Shown: positions 42,179 to 51,180, counted from the first letter of the stretch. The stretch: 64,000 nt of DNA from Streptomyces sp. SAI-127 (GCF_029894425.1 NZ_JARXYJ010000001.1:1922001-1986000), one strand, 5' to 3'. Notes: generated from the sequence alone by a model not told the origin. Translations and numbers: made by a program.

Positions 42179-43210
42179 GTGGGCATGGCGGGCATGGTGG
42201 ATACGGAACACAGGGGGCGCGCGCGACGCGCCCGTACGGCGGCGGCACTGCTGACCGTCACGGGCCTCTTCGCCGCGGGCTGCACGGGACACGACTCACC
42301 CCGTGTCCCGGCCGACGACGGACGCGGACAGTTCCGCACGGATCGACCGAGCACGTCACCATCGAACCCATCGGAACCGAGCAAGGAGGCCGACCATCCC
42401 TCCGTGCTCGCCGTGAAGATCGACAACGTGCGGGCGGCCCGCCCGCAGACCGGTATCGACTCCGCCGACGTCGTCTACGCCGAGCAGGTCGAGGGCGGGC
42501 TCAGCCGCCTCATGGCGGTGTACGCGACGAAGCTGCCGAAGGCCGTCGGCCCGGTCCGCAGCGCCCGCGAGTCGGACCTGGAGCTGCTGCGGCAGTTCGA
42601 CGAGCCGACGCTCGCCTTCTCCGGTGCCCAGGGCAAGCTGATGCCCCTGATCAACGGGGCACCACTGGTCGCCCAGACTCCGGAGAAGGCCTCCCGCGCC
42701 TACTTCCGCGGTGCCGACAAGGTCTTGCCGCACAACCTCTTCCTGCGCCCGAAGCGCCTGCTGCCCGCCACGCCGGGCGCCGCCGCGCTGACCACCGGCT
42801 TCCACTACGGCCCCGCGCCCGCCGGCGGCACCAAGGACACCTCGGAGACGGTCCGCTTCCCGGCCGCCCGCTTCACCTTCACCTGGTCGCAGAGCCGGGA
42901 ACGCTGGCTGGTCTCGATGGACGGCACCCCGGACGTGACGTCCGACGGGAAGCGGCTGGCCCCGGCCACGGTCGTCGTGCAGTACGTGAAAGTACGCAAG
43001 TCCGCCTTCCACGACTTCCTCGGCAACAACACGCCGTACACGGTGACGGTGGGCTCGGGCCGGGCGAAGGTGCTGCGCGACGGCCGCGCGTACGACGTGA
43101 ACTGGAAGCGGGCGAAGGCCACGGACGGTACGGAGTTCACCACCAAGGACGGCTCCCGGATGAATTTCGCCAAGGGCCAGGTGTGGGTCGTCTTCGCGAA
43201 GGCGTCCTGA
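42179..43210 (+). CDS. DUF3048-domain lipoprotein
   Basis: The frame can start at GTG 42179, ATG 42185 or ATG 42194. All lead into a lipoprotein signal (ARTAAALLTVTGLFAAGCTG, lipobox AAGC). The mature protein begins with a Ser/Pro-rich spacer, then the DUF3048 N-domain (HPSVLAVKIDNVRAARPQTGIDSADVVYAEQVEGGLSRLMAVYATKLPKAVGPVRSARESDLELLRQFDEPTLAFSGAQ), and the C-domain (VQYVKVRKSAFHDFLGNNTPYT and KDGSRMNFAKGQVWVVF). Homologues (YerB) sit on the outer face of the membrane; function unknown, with a sugar or wall link suspected. Length is normal. Confidence 0.85.
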   Translation: MGMAGMVDTEHRGRARRARTAAALLTVTGLFAAGCTGHDSPRVPADDGRGQFRTDRPSTSPSNPSEPSKEADHPSVLAVKIDNVRAARPQTGIDSADVVYAEQVEGGLSRLMAVYATKLPKAVGPVRSARESDLELLRQFDEPTLAFSGAQGKLMPLINGAPLVAQTPEKASRAYFRGADKVLPHNLFLRPKRLLPATPGAAALTTGFHYGPAPAGGTKDTSETVRFPAARFTFTWSQSRERWLVSMDGTPDVTSDGKRLAPATVVVQYVKVRKSAFHDFLGNNTPYTVTVGSGRAKVLRDGRAYDVNWKRAKATDGTEFTTKDGSRMNFAKGQVWVVFAKAS

Positions 43211-43675
43211 TCAGGGCTGGGTGACGAGGGGTTCCGCGGGATTGCGGAGCCCCTCCGCCGCGTCCGCGACCCGGCGGATCAGCTCGAAGAACTGGCCCTG
43301 TTCCGCGGCGGAGAGCGGGGCCAGGAAGATCTGGTTCATCCGGGCGGTGCGCACGGTCAGCTTGCGGTGGGTGCGCACCCCGTCGTCGGTCAGGCGCAGC
43401 AGGAAGCGGCGGCCGTCCTGGGGGTCGCGGACCTTGTCGAGCAGTCCGCGCCTGCCGAGCCGGCTGATGACCTCGGCGATGGTGGAGCGGTCGAGACCCA
43501 CCCGCTCCCCCACCGTGCGCTGGTCGAGCCCCGGCTCGGCGACCAGCGCGTTCAGGACCGCGAACTGCGGCGAGGTGATCTCCTCGGAGACCATCGTGTT
43601 CCACAGCAGGTAGTGGGCCTGCTGGAGCCGCCGGGCGAGGTGCCCGGGGTGGGTGGTGAGGTCCACCGCGGCCAT
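43211..43675 (-). CDS. pcaV: MarR-family repressor, PcaV-like
   Basis: The 154-residue product (ATG 43675) has the MarR fold: THPGHLARRLQQAHYLLWNTMVSEEITSPQFAVLNALVAEPGLDQRTVGERVGLDRSTIAEVISRLGRRGLLDKVRDPQDGRRFLLRLTDDG. It is divergent from pcaH. In S. coelicolor PcaV is the protocatechuate-responsive repressor of the pca genes in this same position, so the name rests on family and context. Palindromes ending GTGCACTGA lie on both sides of the 129-bp intergenic region, so it probably represses itself as well as pcaHGBL. Confidence 0.85.
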   Translation of the reverse strand: MAAVDLTTHPGHLARRLQQAHYLLWNTMVSEEITSPQFAVLNALVAEPGLDQRTVGERVGLDRSTIAEVISRLGRRGLLDKVRDPQDGRRFLLRLTDDGVRTHRKLTVRTARMNQIFLAPLSAAEQGQFFELIRRVADAAEGLRNPAEPLVTQP

Positions 43676-43697
43676 GTGCGCTCCCGAGTCGTATTGG

Positions 43698-43785
43698 TTG
43701 GTGCACTGAAGAGTAGTGAACCTTGACGCCAGGCTGCCACAGTGGCAGCTTGAGAGAAACCTCGCCGAGATAGTCAGTGCACTGA
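43698..43785. promoter_or_regulatory. pcaV-pcaH intergenic operators
   Basis: TCAGTGCACTGA (43774-43785) is a perfect 12-bp palindrome 19 bp before the pcaH ATG. TTGGTGCACTGAA (43698-43710) shares the GTGCACTGA half-site and lies 22 bp from the pcaV start. Between them GCTGCCACAGTGGCAGC (43733-43749) is a perfect 17-bp palindrome of a different sequence. The first two are probable PcaV sites; the central one may serve another regulator. Confidence 0.75.
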
Positions 43786-43804
43786 GCGAATCGCAGGAAT
43801 CCCC

Positions 43805-44578
43805 ATGACTCTCACCCAGCAGGACATCGACCGGGAAATCGCCGCCGAACACGCCGCCTACGAGAAGCGGCTCGCGGACGGCGCTCCCGTCGAGCACCAG
43901 CCGCGCCGCGACTACGCGCCGTACCGCTCCTCGGTGCTGCGGCACCCGAAACAGCCGCCGATCAGCATCGACGTGTCCAAGGACCCGGAGCTGGTGGAGC
44001 TGCGGTCGCCCGCCTTCGGCGAGCGGGACATCACCGACATCGACAACGACCTGACCCGGCAGCACCCCGGGGAGCCGATCGGCGAGCGGATCACCGTCGA
44101 GGGGCGGCTCCTGGACCGCAACGGCCGTCCGCTGCGCGGACAGCTGGTGGAGATCTGGCAGGCGAACTCGGCCGGCCGCTACGCCCACCAGCGCGAGCAG
44201 CACGACGCCCCGCTGGACCCGAACTTCACGGGCGTCGGCCGCACGCTGACCGACGACAGCGGCTTCTACCGCTTCACCACCGTCCAGCCGGGCCCGTACC
44301 CGTGGCGCCAGCACGTCAACGCCTGGCGGCCGGCCCACATCCACTTCTCGATCTTCGGCACGGCTTTCACCCAGCGGCTCGTGACGCAGATGTACTTCCC
44401 GAGCGACCCGCTGTTCCCGTACGACCCGATCATCCAGTCCGTGACGGACGACGCGGCCCGCCTGCGGCTCGTCGCCACGTACGACCACAGCCTGTCCGTA
44501 CCGGAGTTCTCGATGGGCTACCACTGGGACATCGTGCTCGACGGGCCGCAGGCCACCTGGATCGAAGAAGGACGCTGA
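43805..44578 (+). CDS. pcaH: Protocatechuate 3,4-dioxygenase beta subunit
   Basis: The 257-residue product reads as a full-length beta subunit: DYAPYRSSVLRHPKQPPISIDVSKDPELVELRSPAFGERDITDIDNDLTRQHPGEPIGERITVEGRLLDRNGRPLRGQLVEIWQANSAGRYAHQ. The catalytic region PGPYPWRQHVNAWRPAHIHFSIFG carries the Tyr and HxH ligands of the ferric iron. With pcaG it cleaves protocatechuate between the two hydroxyls to 3-carboxy-cis,cis-muconate. It is the first gene of pcaHGBL; pcaG starts six bases after its stop. Confidence 0.95.
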   Translation: MTLTQQDIDREIAAEHAAYEKRLADGAPVEHQPRRDYAPYRSSVLRHPKQPPISIDVSKDPELVELRSPAFGERDITDIDNDLTRQHPGEPIGERITVEGRLLDRNGRPLRGQLVEIWQANSAGRYAHQREQHDAPLDPNFTGVGRTLTDDSGFYRFTTVQPGPYPWRQHVNAWRPAHIHFSIFGTAFTQRLVTQMYFPSDPLFPYDPIIQSVTDDAARLRLVATYDHSLSVPEFSMGYHWDIVLDGPQATWIEEGR

Positions 44579-44584
44579 GCAGCC

Positions 44585-45190
44585 ATGACGAAGATCGACA
44601 CAAGCCGCCCGGAGACCGTGCTGCCGACGCCGTCGCACACGGTCGGCCCCTTCTACGGCCATGCCCTGCCCTTCCCCGGCGGTGGCGACATCGCGCCCAT
44701 CGGCCACCCGGACACCATCGTGCTCCAGGGCTACATCACGGACGGCGAGGGCAATCCGCTGCCGGACGCCTTCGTGGAGCTGTGGAGCGCCGACCCCGAC
44801 GGCGACGTCCCGCAGGCCGACGGATCGATCCGGCGCGACCCCGCGAGCGGTGGCTACCTGGGCCGCAACGGCGTGGAGTTCACCGGCTGGGGCCGCATCC
44901 AGACCGACGCCAACGGCCACTGGACCGCACGGACACTGCGGCCGGGCGCGCGCGGGCAGAGCGCGCCGTACATCAGCGTGTGCGTCTTCGCGCGCGGGCT
45001 GCTGGTGCACCTGTACACCCGGATCTACCTGCCGGGCGACGAGGCGGCCCTGACCGCCGACCCGCTGCTGGCCCGGGTACCGGCGGAGCGGCGCGACACG
45101 CTGATCGCGCGTCGGCAGGGCGATGGCACCTACCGTTTCGACATCCGCCTTCAGGGCGAAGGCGAAACGGTCTTCCTGGAGTTCCAGTGA
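44585..45190 (+). CDS. pcaG: Protocatechuate 3,4-dioxygenase alpha subunit
   Basis: The 201-residue product has the alpha-subunit pattern: PSHTVGPFYGHALPFPGGGDIAPIGHPDTIVLQGYITDGEGNPLPDAFVELWSADPDGD, FTGWGRIQTDANGHWTARTLRPG, APYISVCVFARGLLVHLYTRIYLPGDE and FDIRLQGEGETVFLEF. It lacks the iron ligands found in the beta subunit, as expected, and completes the substrate pocket of the heteromultimer. Its stop overlaps the GTG of pcaB. Confidence 0.95.
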   Translation: MTKIDTSRPETVLPTPSHTVGPFYGHALPFPGGGDIAPIGHPDTIVLQGYITDGEGNPLPDAFVELWSADPDGDVPQADGSIRRDPASGGYLGRNGVEFTGWGRIQTDANGHWTARTLRPGARGQSAPYISVCVFARGLLVHLYTRIYLPGDEAALTADPLLARVPAERRDTLIARRQGDGTYRFDIRLQGEGETVFLEFQ

Positions 45191-46518
45191 CTTCTCCCGA
45201 TCCGGACACCGGTCTGCTCGCCCCCGGGTGGGCAGGCTCCCCCGCCGCCTCCGCGACCACCGACGGCGCCTACCTCCAGGCGATGCTGGACGCGGAGGCG
45301 GCGCTGACCCGGGTCCAGGCCCGTCTGGGGCTCGCCCCGGACGGGGCGGCCGACGCGGTGACCGAGGCGGCCCGCGCGGACCGCTTCGACGTACGGTCCC
45401 TCGCCGACCGTGCGCGCGGCGGCGGCAACCCCGTCATCCCGCTGGTCGCCGACCTCACCGAGGCGGTCGGCGAGGAGTACGGCCCGTACGTCCACCGGGG
45501 CGCGACCAGCCAGGACATCCTGGACACGGCGACGATGCTGGTGGCGGCGCGCACGCTCGACCTCGTGCTGGCGGACCTCCATCGCGTCCAGCAGGCGCTG
45601 GCCCTGCTGGCCGCCGAGCACCGGGACACCGCGATGCCGGGACGGACGCTGACCCAGCACGCCGTGCCGACGACGTTCGGGCTGAAGGCGGCCGGGTGGC
45701 GTTCGCTGGTGCTGGACGCGCGGGACCGGGTCGTCGAGGTGCGGGACGACCTCCCCGCCCAACTAGGCGGTGCCGCCGGGACATTGGCGGCTTTCACGGC
45801 GTACGGCGCCCAGCACACCATGGCCCTCACCACGGCCTTCGCCCGGGAGCTCGGCCTGGACGCGCCGCTCCTGCCCTGGCACACCCTGCGCACCCCGATC
45901 GCCGACCTGGCCGGATGTCTCGCCTTCACCGCCGGAGCGCTGGGCAAGATCGCCACGGATGTACTCACCCTCGCCCGTACCGAGATCGCCGAGGTCGCGG
46001 AGGGCAGCGGGGGCGGTTCCTCGGCCATGCCGCACAAGGCGAACCCCGTACGGTCCACGTTGATCGCCGCCGCCGCCCGGCGCGCGCCGCAGCTCGCTGC
46101 CACGCTGTACGGCTCGCTCGCCGCCGAGGACGAGCGGCCGGCCGGGGCCTGGCACGCCGAGTGGGAGCCGCTCAGGGACCTGCTGCGGCTGGTCGGCGGA
46201 GCCGCACGGGACGCCGCCGAACTGACGGAAGGGCTACGGGTCCACGCCGACATCATGCGGGAGCACCTCGATCTCACCCACGGGTTGATCGTCTCCGAGC
46301 GGCTGTCCGCCGCACTGGCACCCGTGCTGGGCCGGGCCCGCGCCAAGGCGTTGCTGACGGACCTCGCCAAGCGGACGTACGCCGAAGACCTCTCCCTCGG
46401 CGAACTCCTCGCCGGTGAGCCCGAGTTGAAGAACCTCGATCTCGGCGAACTCACCGATCCCGCCCGCTACACCGGCTCCGCCGGAGCCCTCACCGACCGT
46501 GCTCTGGAGCGACCTTGA
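45187..46518 (+). CDS. pcaB: 3-carboxy-cis,cis-muconate cycloisomerase
   Basis: The GTG at 45187 overlaps the pcaG stop (GTGA), so translation is coupled. The 443-residue product belongs to the fumarase/aspartase superfamily: VHRGATSQDILDTATMLVAARTLDLVL, MPGRTLTQHAVPTTFGLKAAGW, the signature loop GSGGGSSAMPHKANPV, and HLDLTHGLIVSERLSAAL. It lactonises 3-carboxymuconate to 4-carboxymuconolactone, the step after PcaHG. Its stop overlaps the TTG start of pcaL. Confidence 0.93.
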   Translation: MTSPDPDTGLLAPGWAGSPAASATTDGAYLQAMLDAEAALTRVQARLGLAPDGAADAVTEAARADRFDVRSLADRARGGGNPVIPLVADLTEAVGEEYGPYVHRGATSQDILDTATMLVAARTLDLVLADLHRVQQALALLAAEHRDTAMPGRTLTQHAVPTTFGLKAAGWRSLVLDARDRVVEVRDDLPAQLGGAAGTLAAFTAYGAQHTMALTTAFARELGLDAPLLPWHTLRTPIADLAGCLAFTAGALGKIATDVLTLARTEIAEVAEGSGGGSSAMPHKANPVRSTLIAAAARRAPQLAATLYGSLAAEDERPAGAWHAEWEPLRDLLRLVGGAARDAAELTEGLRVHADIMREHLDLTHGLIVSERLSAALAPVLGRARAKALLTDLAKRTYAEDLSLGELLAGEPELKNLDLGELTDPARYTGSAGALTDRALERP

Positions 46519-47633
46519 CCGACAAACTCCTCAACCACCGCACCGAGGGTTCCGCTTCCGCTCCCCCGCTGCTGCTCGGGCCGTCGCTCGGGACGTCGTA
46601 CGCCCTGTGGGACAAGGTGGCGCCCGAGCTGTCCATCAGCCACCGGGTGGTCCGCTGGGACCTGCCCGGGCACGGCGGTTCGGCGGCCGATCTGATCGGT
46701 CCCGGCGCCACCGTGGCCGGCCTCGCCGACCTGGTGCTGGCGCTCGCCGACTCGCTCGGCATCGAGCGGTTCGGCTACGCGGGGGTGTCGCTCGGCGGTG
46801 CGGTCGGTCTGCACCTGGCCGTACATCACCCGGAGCGCGTCGAGTCGCTCGCGGTGATCTGCTCCTCGGCCCACTTCAACGGCAGCAGGCCGTGGGAGGA
46901 GCGGGCCGAGCGGGTCCGGCGGGAGGGGATGCAGTGGCTGCTGGAGAGCGCGAACTCGCGTTGGTTCGCGGGTGACTTCAGCGTTCCGGAACTAATCCGC
47001 GACCACGCCGAGGCCGATCCGTCGTCGTACGCCGCCTGCTGTGACGCCCTGGCCTCCTTCGACCTGCGCGACCGGCTGGCCGAGATCTCCGCGCCGACCC
47101 TGCTGATCGCCGGCCGTCAGGACCCGGCGACCCCGCCGCCCCATCTGCGGGAGATCGCCGACGCGGTGCCGCGCGCCACGCTCGTCGAACTCCCGGGTGC
47201 CTCGCACCTGGCACCGGCGCAGTGCCCGGAAGCCGTCCTCACCACCCTGCGCGCACACCTCGGCGGGGGTGCCAAGCGGGGCATGGAGGTGCGGCGCGAG
47301 GTGCTCGGGGACACGCACGTGGACCGCGCACAGGCCCGGCAGACCCCCTTCACCGCACGGTTCCAGGACTTCATCTCGCGCTACGCGTGGGGCGAGATCT
47401 GGACAGACCCCACGCTCAGCCGCCGCGAGCGCAGCATGATCACACTGACGGCGCTGGTCGCACACGGCCACTACGACGAACTGGCCATGCATGTGCGCGC
47501 GGCGCGGCGCAACGGGCTCACGCCGGAGGAGATCGGGGCCGTACTGCTCCAGACTGCGGTCTACTGCGGGGTGCCGGCGGCGAACTCCGCGTTCGCCACG
47601 GCGCAGCGGGTGCTCGCCGAAGAAGAAGGGTGA
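46515..47633 (+). CDS. pcaL: Fused 3-oxoadipate enol-lactonase and 4-carboxymuconolactone decarboxylase
   Basis: The TTG at 46515 overlaps the pcaB stop (TTGA). Residues 1 to about 255 are an alpha/beta hydrolase with the nucleophile in YAGVSLGGAVG and the base His in PGASHLAP (enol-lactonase, PcaD). Residues about 260-372 are the decarboxylase (PcaC): RREVLGDTHVDRAQARQTPFTARFQDFISRYAWGEIWTDPTLSRRERSMITLTALVAHGHYDELAMHVRAARRNGLTPEEIGAVLLQTAVYCGVPAAN. The DC fusion named PcaL is established for Rhodococcus and Streptomyces. Product: 3-oxoadipate. The pcaIJF genes needed for the final steps are not adjacent. Confidence 0.95.
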   Translation: MTDKLLNHRTEGSASAPPLLLGPSLGTSYALWDKVAPELSISHRVVRWDLPGHGGSAADLIGPGATVAGLADLVLALADSLGIERFGYAGVSLGGAVGLHLAVHHPERVESLAVICSSAHFNGSRPWEERAERVRREGMQWLLESANSRWFAGDFSVPELIRDHAEADPSSYAACCDALASFDLRDRLAEISAPTLLIAGRQDPATPPPHLREIADAVPRATLVELPGASHLAPAQCPEAVLTTLRAHLGGGAKRGMEVRREVLGDTHVDRAQARQTPFTARFQDFISRYAWGEIWTDPTLSRRERSMITLTALVAHGHYDELAMHVRAARRNGLTPEEIGAVLLQTAVYCGVPAANSAFATAQRVLAEEEG

Positions 47634-47693
47634 CCCCAGCGGTAGCAGCTTCGTGAGCGGCGCATGCTCCCGTCGTGTGCCTACGGTGGGAGC

Positions 47694-48485
47694 ATGTCCA
47701 CGATTCTGATCACCGGCGCCACCTCGGGTCTCGGCCGCTACGTCGCCTTCGAACTGGTCCGTTCCGGCCACCTCGTACTCGCCCACGGCCGTGACCCGGG
47801 CCGCACCGGGAGCCTGGTGGAGGAGCTGCGGTCGGAGGGGCGGGCCGAGGGCTTCGTGGCCGACCTGGCGTCCCTGGCGCAGGTGCGCGATCTGGGTGCG
47901 AGGGTCACCGAGGCCCACCCCGGACTCGATGTCCTGATCAACAACGCGGGTGTGGGCGCGGGTTCATCCGGCTCGGGCCGGGAGGTGAGCGTCGACGGTC
48001 ATGAACTGCGCCTGGCGGTCAACTACTTGGCGCCTGTCGCCCTGACGCGTGCCCTGCTGCCGACGCTGACGGCGAACACCCCGTCCCGGATCGTCAACGT
48101 CGGTTCGGTGGGGCAGGAGCCGGTCGCCTTCGACGACCCGGAGTTCACCCACGGCTACGCCGGCTTCGCCGCGTACTGCCGCGCCAAGTTCGCCCTGGCG
48201 GCCCACACCTTCGGCCTGGCCGAGGAGTTGGCGGACACGGGGGTCGCGGTGAACGTCCTCCACCCGGCGACGTTCATGGACACGGCGATGGTCCGCGAGG
48301 GCGGGGTGGCACCGTGGTCCACGGTGGCCGACGGTGCTCCGGGAGTCCTGGCCCTGGCCACCCAGGACCTGGGCTCGGGCCGCTATTTCGACGGGACGAG
48401 TCCGGCGCGGGCGCACGAGGAGACGTACGACAGGGACGTACAGAAGCGCCTGGGTGCGCTGACGGACCAACTGCTCGCGCTGTAG
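47694..48485 (+). CDS. Short-chain dehydrogenase/reductase
   Basis: I chose ATG 47694 (STILITGATSGLGRYVAFELV), preceded by GGTGGGA. The 263-residue protein has the cofactor motif TGATSGLG, HGRDPGR (Arg suggests NADP), DVLINNAGVG, a Ser in NVGSVGQEP and the catalytic YCRAK (Tyr-x3-Lys). It is an extended classical SDR with no substrate clue. It lies 60 bp after pcaL with no clear terminator between, so some read-through from the pca operon is possible. Confidence 0.88.
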   Translation: MSTILITGATSGLGRYVAFELVRSGHLVLAHGRDPGRTGSLVEELRSEGRAEGFVADLASLAQVRDLGARVTEAHPGLDVLINNAGVGAGSSGSGREVSVDGHELRLAVNYLAPVALTRALLPTLTANTPSRIVNVGSVGQEPVAFDDPEFTHGYAGFAAYCRAKFALAAHTFGLAEELADTGVAVNVLHPATFMDTAMVREGGVAPWSTVADGAPGVLALATQDLGSGRYFDGTSPARAHEETYDRDVQKRLGALTDQLLAL

Positions 48486-48510
48486 CTCCCCGGGCGAACG
48501 CCGCACCCGG

Positions 48511-51180
48511 TCACCGCAACCCACGCCCCGTCTCCAACACCTCCCGGGCCTGCGCCACCAACCCGTCCGCCCCGCACGAACGCGCCAGCGCCAGGCCCCG
48601 GTTGAGCTCCGCCACGGACCGCGCCGCGATGCCGTACTCGACCCGGGCCGCCGCGTGCTCGTACTGGCAGGGGGAGGCCTCCAGATAAGCGACCGCCTGC
48701 GCGGCCAACCTCACCGCGCGCTGCCCGGTCTCCAGCACGGCGGCACACCGCAACGCCTCACCGATGGCCGTGTCCGTACCGAGCCGCTCGGCATGCCGCC
48801 GGACATCCTTGGCCAGCTGAGCGGCCCGCACCGGGTCCTCACCGGCGAGCGCCCGGGCGAGATCGGCGGCCCACGGCACCAGCACCGGGTTGTGATGCCC
48901 CCGCACGGCCGCCGCCTTCTCCGCCGCGTCCAGTTCGTTGATGCCGTCCTTGGTCCGGCCGACGGCCAGCAGCAGCCGTCCCCGCACGGACCGGGGATCG
49001 GGCAGCACGATCGTGGACGGATACGGCGGCGTGAACCCGTACTGCTCGGCGATCGCCCATGCCTCCTCGACATGCCCGCGCGCGAGCAGCGTGTCGATGA
49101 GGTTGCAGGTCGCCGACCAGTACAGCGGCAGCCCCCGTCCCACCCGCTCGGCGAGCCGGAGCGACTCGCGCAGGGAGGTCTCCGCCTCCCGGAGCCGTCC
49201 TCGCCGGCGGTGGGCCAGGCCGACGTAGGCGTGGGCGAGCGCGAGGTGGCCGCCGCTCCAGCCGGCCGACTCGTAGGTGCGCAGGGCGTCGGTGTACAGG
49301 GCCTCGGCGCGATCGAGCCGGTCCGTGAAGGCGTACGCGCTGGCCAGCATCAGCGGCAGTTCGAGGCCCCACTCGGTGTCGGTCCAGCCGAGTCCGGGCG
49401 CGAGGCGGCCGTTGACGAGGGAGCGGTCGCACACTTCGGCGATCTCCTCGGCGCTCTCGCCGCGGGCCATCGCGTCGAAGCCACGCAGGATGAGCAGGGC
49501 CCGCTCGGAGTTGTCACGGCCGGTGCAGGTGGCGGCCAGGGCGGCGAGGCGCTCGGAGCGGTCCGGGGAGGTGGCCTCGCCCGGGTAGAGCCCCTCCCAT
49601 GTGTACTGCACGGCCTGGAGGCGGAGTCTGGCAGGGCCTTCCTCGTGCCGGGCGGCCTCCGCCTCGACCGTGTGGACCGCCTCCTCCAGCTGGTTGTTGT
49701 GCATGAGTGCCTGGGAGAGGCGGACGACGGCGTCCACCCGGGCGGAGCCCTCCAGGCCGGGCATGGCTAGCGCGGTCTGGAGGTGGCCGATGGTCTTGGC
49801 GGGGGCGGTCAGGAGGGTGGCGCAGCCGAGTTCGAAGAGCACACGCGCGTGGACCTCGGGTGCCGGGGGCTCCACCAGGGCGCGCTCCAGACAGCGGCGG
49901 GCCGCGTCGGGGGCGCCGACGAGGAGGTGCTCGCGGGCTGCCTCGCGCAGTTGCTCGACGAGTTCCTCGTCGTCGTCCGGGTGGACCTTGAGCAGGTGCC
50001 GGGAGGCGGCCGCGGCGCCGAGCCCGGAGTCGGTGACGAGTTGTGCGGCGATGCCGTGCATGGCGGTGCGCAGGGCGTCGGGGATGGAGTCGTAGACGGC
50101 GGTGGCGATCAGCGGGTGGACGAACTCCAGCTCGTCGTCCGCCGTCCCGGAGTCGGTGAGGATACGTGCGTCGCGCAGCAGTTCGGCGCAGAGCGTGGCC
50201 TGCTCCGGCTTCAGGGTGGCGAGCCGGGCCACCAGGCCGACGGAGATGTCGGTGCCGAGGATCGCGGCCGCCCAGGCGAACCGGGTGGCGTCGATGCCGA
50301 GTTCCTCGAGGCGGGAGACGAGTCCGCCGCCGCGGGCCGAGCGGTTCAGCTCCCGCAGTTCGTTCGCCGAGCCCTCGCTGGGCTCCATCTGGCTTTCCCG
50401 GACCTTGGCGAGGAGTTCGACGGTCTCGTAGGGGTTGCCGCCGGTGACGGCCCACACCTCGCGGCAGAACGGGGCGTCGGCATGTGCACCCAGCGTGGCG
50501 CGGGTGAGCCCCGCGGCGGCGTCCGGGGTGAGGGCGCTGAGGTGGGTGACGGGGCGGCCCGCGGCGGAGGCCACCGTCTCCAGGAGGCGGGCGCTCTCGG
50601 CGGTGGCCTCACCGGGACGGCGGGCCACCACGACCAGGACGGACAGGTCGTCCAGGCGCTCGGCGAAGGCGGCGAGCCAGCGCAGGGTCTCCTGGTCGGC
50701 CCAGTGGGCGTCGTCGACCATCAGCACGAGCGGCCAGTCCCGGCGGGCCAGCCGGCGCACCGCGGCGACCAGTCCGTCGCACACGCCCTGCGGGTCGGCC
50801 TGCCGCTCCCCCGGGTCCGCTATGCCGAGGGCGGGGCCGGCGATGTCGTACCAGTCGCCGAGGTACTCGCGGGCCTCCTCGGGCATCAGCGAAAGGAGGG
50901 CGGGCTGGAGCAGTTGTCGTACGACGTTGAAGGGGACGGACCTGAGGGTCTCGCCGCCGCGGGCCGACCAGACCGAGCAGCCGCGTGCCTCGGCGATACG
51001 GCGGGTCTCGGCCAGCAGGGCGGTCTTGCCGAAGCCCGCCTCGCCGCGGATCACCAGCACGCTGCCCGAGGACGTGCGGCCCGCGCACAGGGAGTCCACC
51101 GCGTGTTCGACGGCGGCGAGTTCCTCGTCGCGCTCCCACAGCGAGGCCGGGGCGGCCGCAATCGGCCGTGCCTCCGTCAT
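48511..51180 (-). CDS. LAL-type ATP-binding regulator lacking its LuxR DNA-binding domain
   Basis: GGGGAGG precedes ATG 51180. The 889-residue product has an N-terminal AAA/STAND ATPase: LWERDEELAAVEHAV, Walker A RGEAGFGKTAL (about 45-55), Walker B WPLVLMVDDAHWADQETLRWLAAFAERL, and LSALTPDAAAGLTRATLG. About 500 residues of TPR-like helical repeats follow (from VHARVLFELGCATLL to ELNRGLALARSCGADGLVAQAREVLETGRGLR). Intact LAL regulators end with a roughly 65-residue LuxR helix-turn-helix just after this point. Here a stop comes at 48511, the remaining 25 bp hold none, and the SDR gene follows. It may still bind ATP or partners, but not DNA in the usual way. Confidence 0.85.
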   Translation of the reverse strand: MTEARPIAAAPASLWERDEELAAVEHAVDSLCAGRTSSGSVLVIRGEAGFGKTALLAETRRIAEARGCSVWSARGGETLRSVPFNVVRQLLQPALLSLMPEEAREYLGDWYDIAGPALGIADPGERQADPQGVCDGLVAAVRRLARRDWPLVLMVDDAHWADQETLRWLAAFAERLDDLSVLVVVARRPGEATAESARLLETVASAAGRPVTHLSALTPDAAAGLTRATLGAHADAPFCREVWAVTGGNPYETVELLAKVRESQMEPSEGSANELRELNRSARGGGLVSRLEELGIDATRFAWAAAILGTDISVGLVARLATLKPEQATLCAELLRDARILTDSGTADDELEFVHPLIATAVYDSIPDALRTAMHGIAAQLVTDSGLGAAAASRHLLKVHPDDDEELVEQLREAAREHLLVGAPDAARRCLERALVEPPAPEVHARVLFELGCATLLTAPAKTIGHLQTALAMPGLEGSARVDAVVRLSQALMHNNQLEEAVHTVEAEAARHEEGPARLRLQAVQYTWEGLYPGEATSPDRSERLAALAATCTGRDNSERALLILRGFDAMARGESAEEIAEVCDRSLVNGRLAPGLGWTDTEWGLELPLMLASAYAFTDRLDRAEALYTDALRTYESAGWSGGHLALAHAYVGLAHRRRGRLREAETSLRESLRLAERVGRGLPLYWSATCNLIDTLLARGHVEEAWAIAEQYGFTPPYPSTIVLPDPRSVRGRLLLAVGRTKDGINELDAAEKAAAVRGHHNPVLVPWAADLARALAGEDPVRAAQLAKDVRRHAERLGTDTAIGEALRCAAVLETGQRAVRLAAQAVAYLEASPCQYEHAAARVEYGIAARSVAELNRGLALARSCGADGLVAQAREVLETGRGLR

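Noticed and set aside
43211..45010. 599-codon minus-strand frame starting inside pcaG
   Set aside because: Only the last 154 codons are the MarR protein; the rest is antisense to pcaH and pcaG.
47694..48485. SDR gene as a further member of the pca pathway
   Set aside because: The beta-ketoadipate pathway has no SDR step, and the gene has its own Shine-Dalgarno and a 60-bp gap after pcaL.
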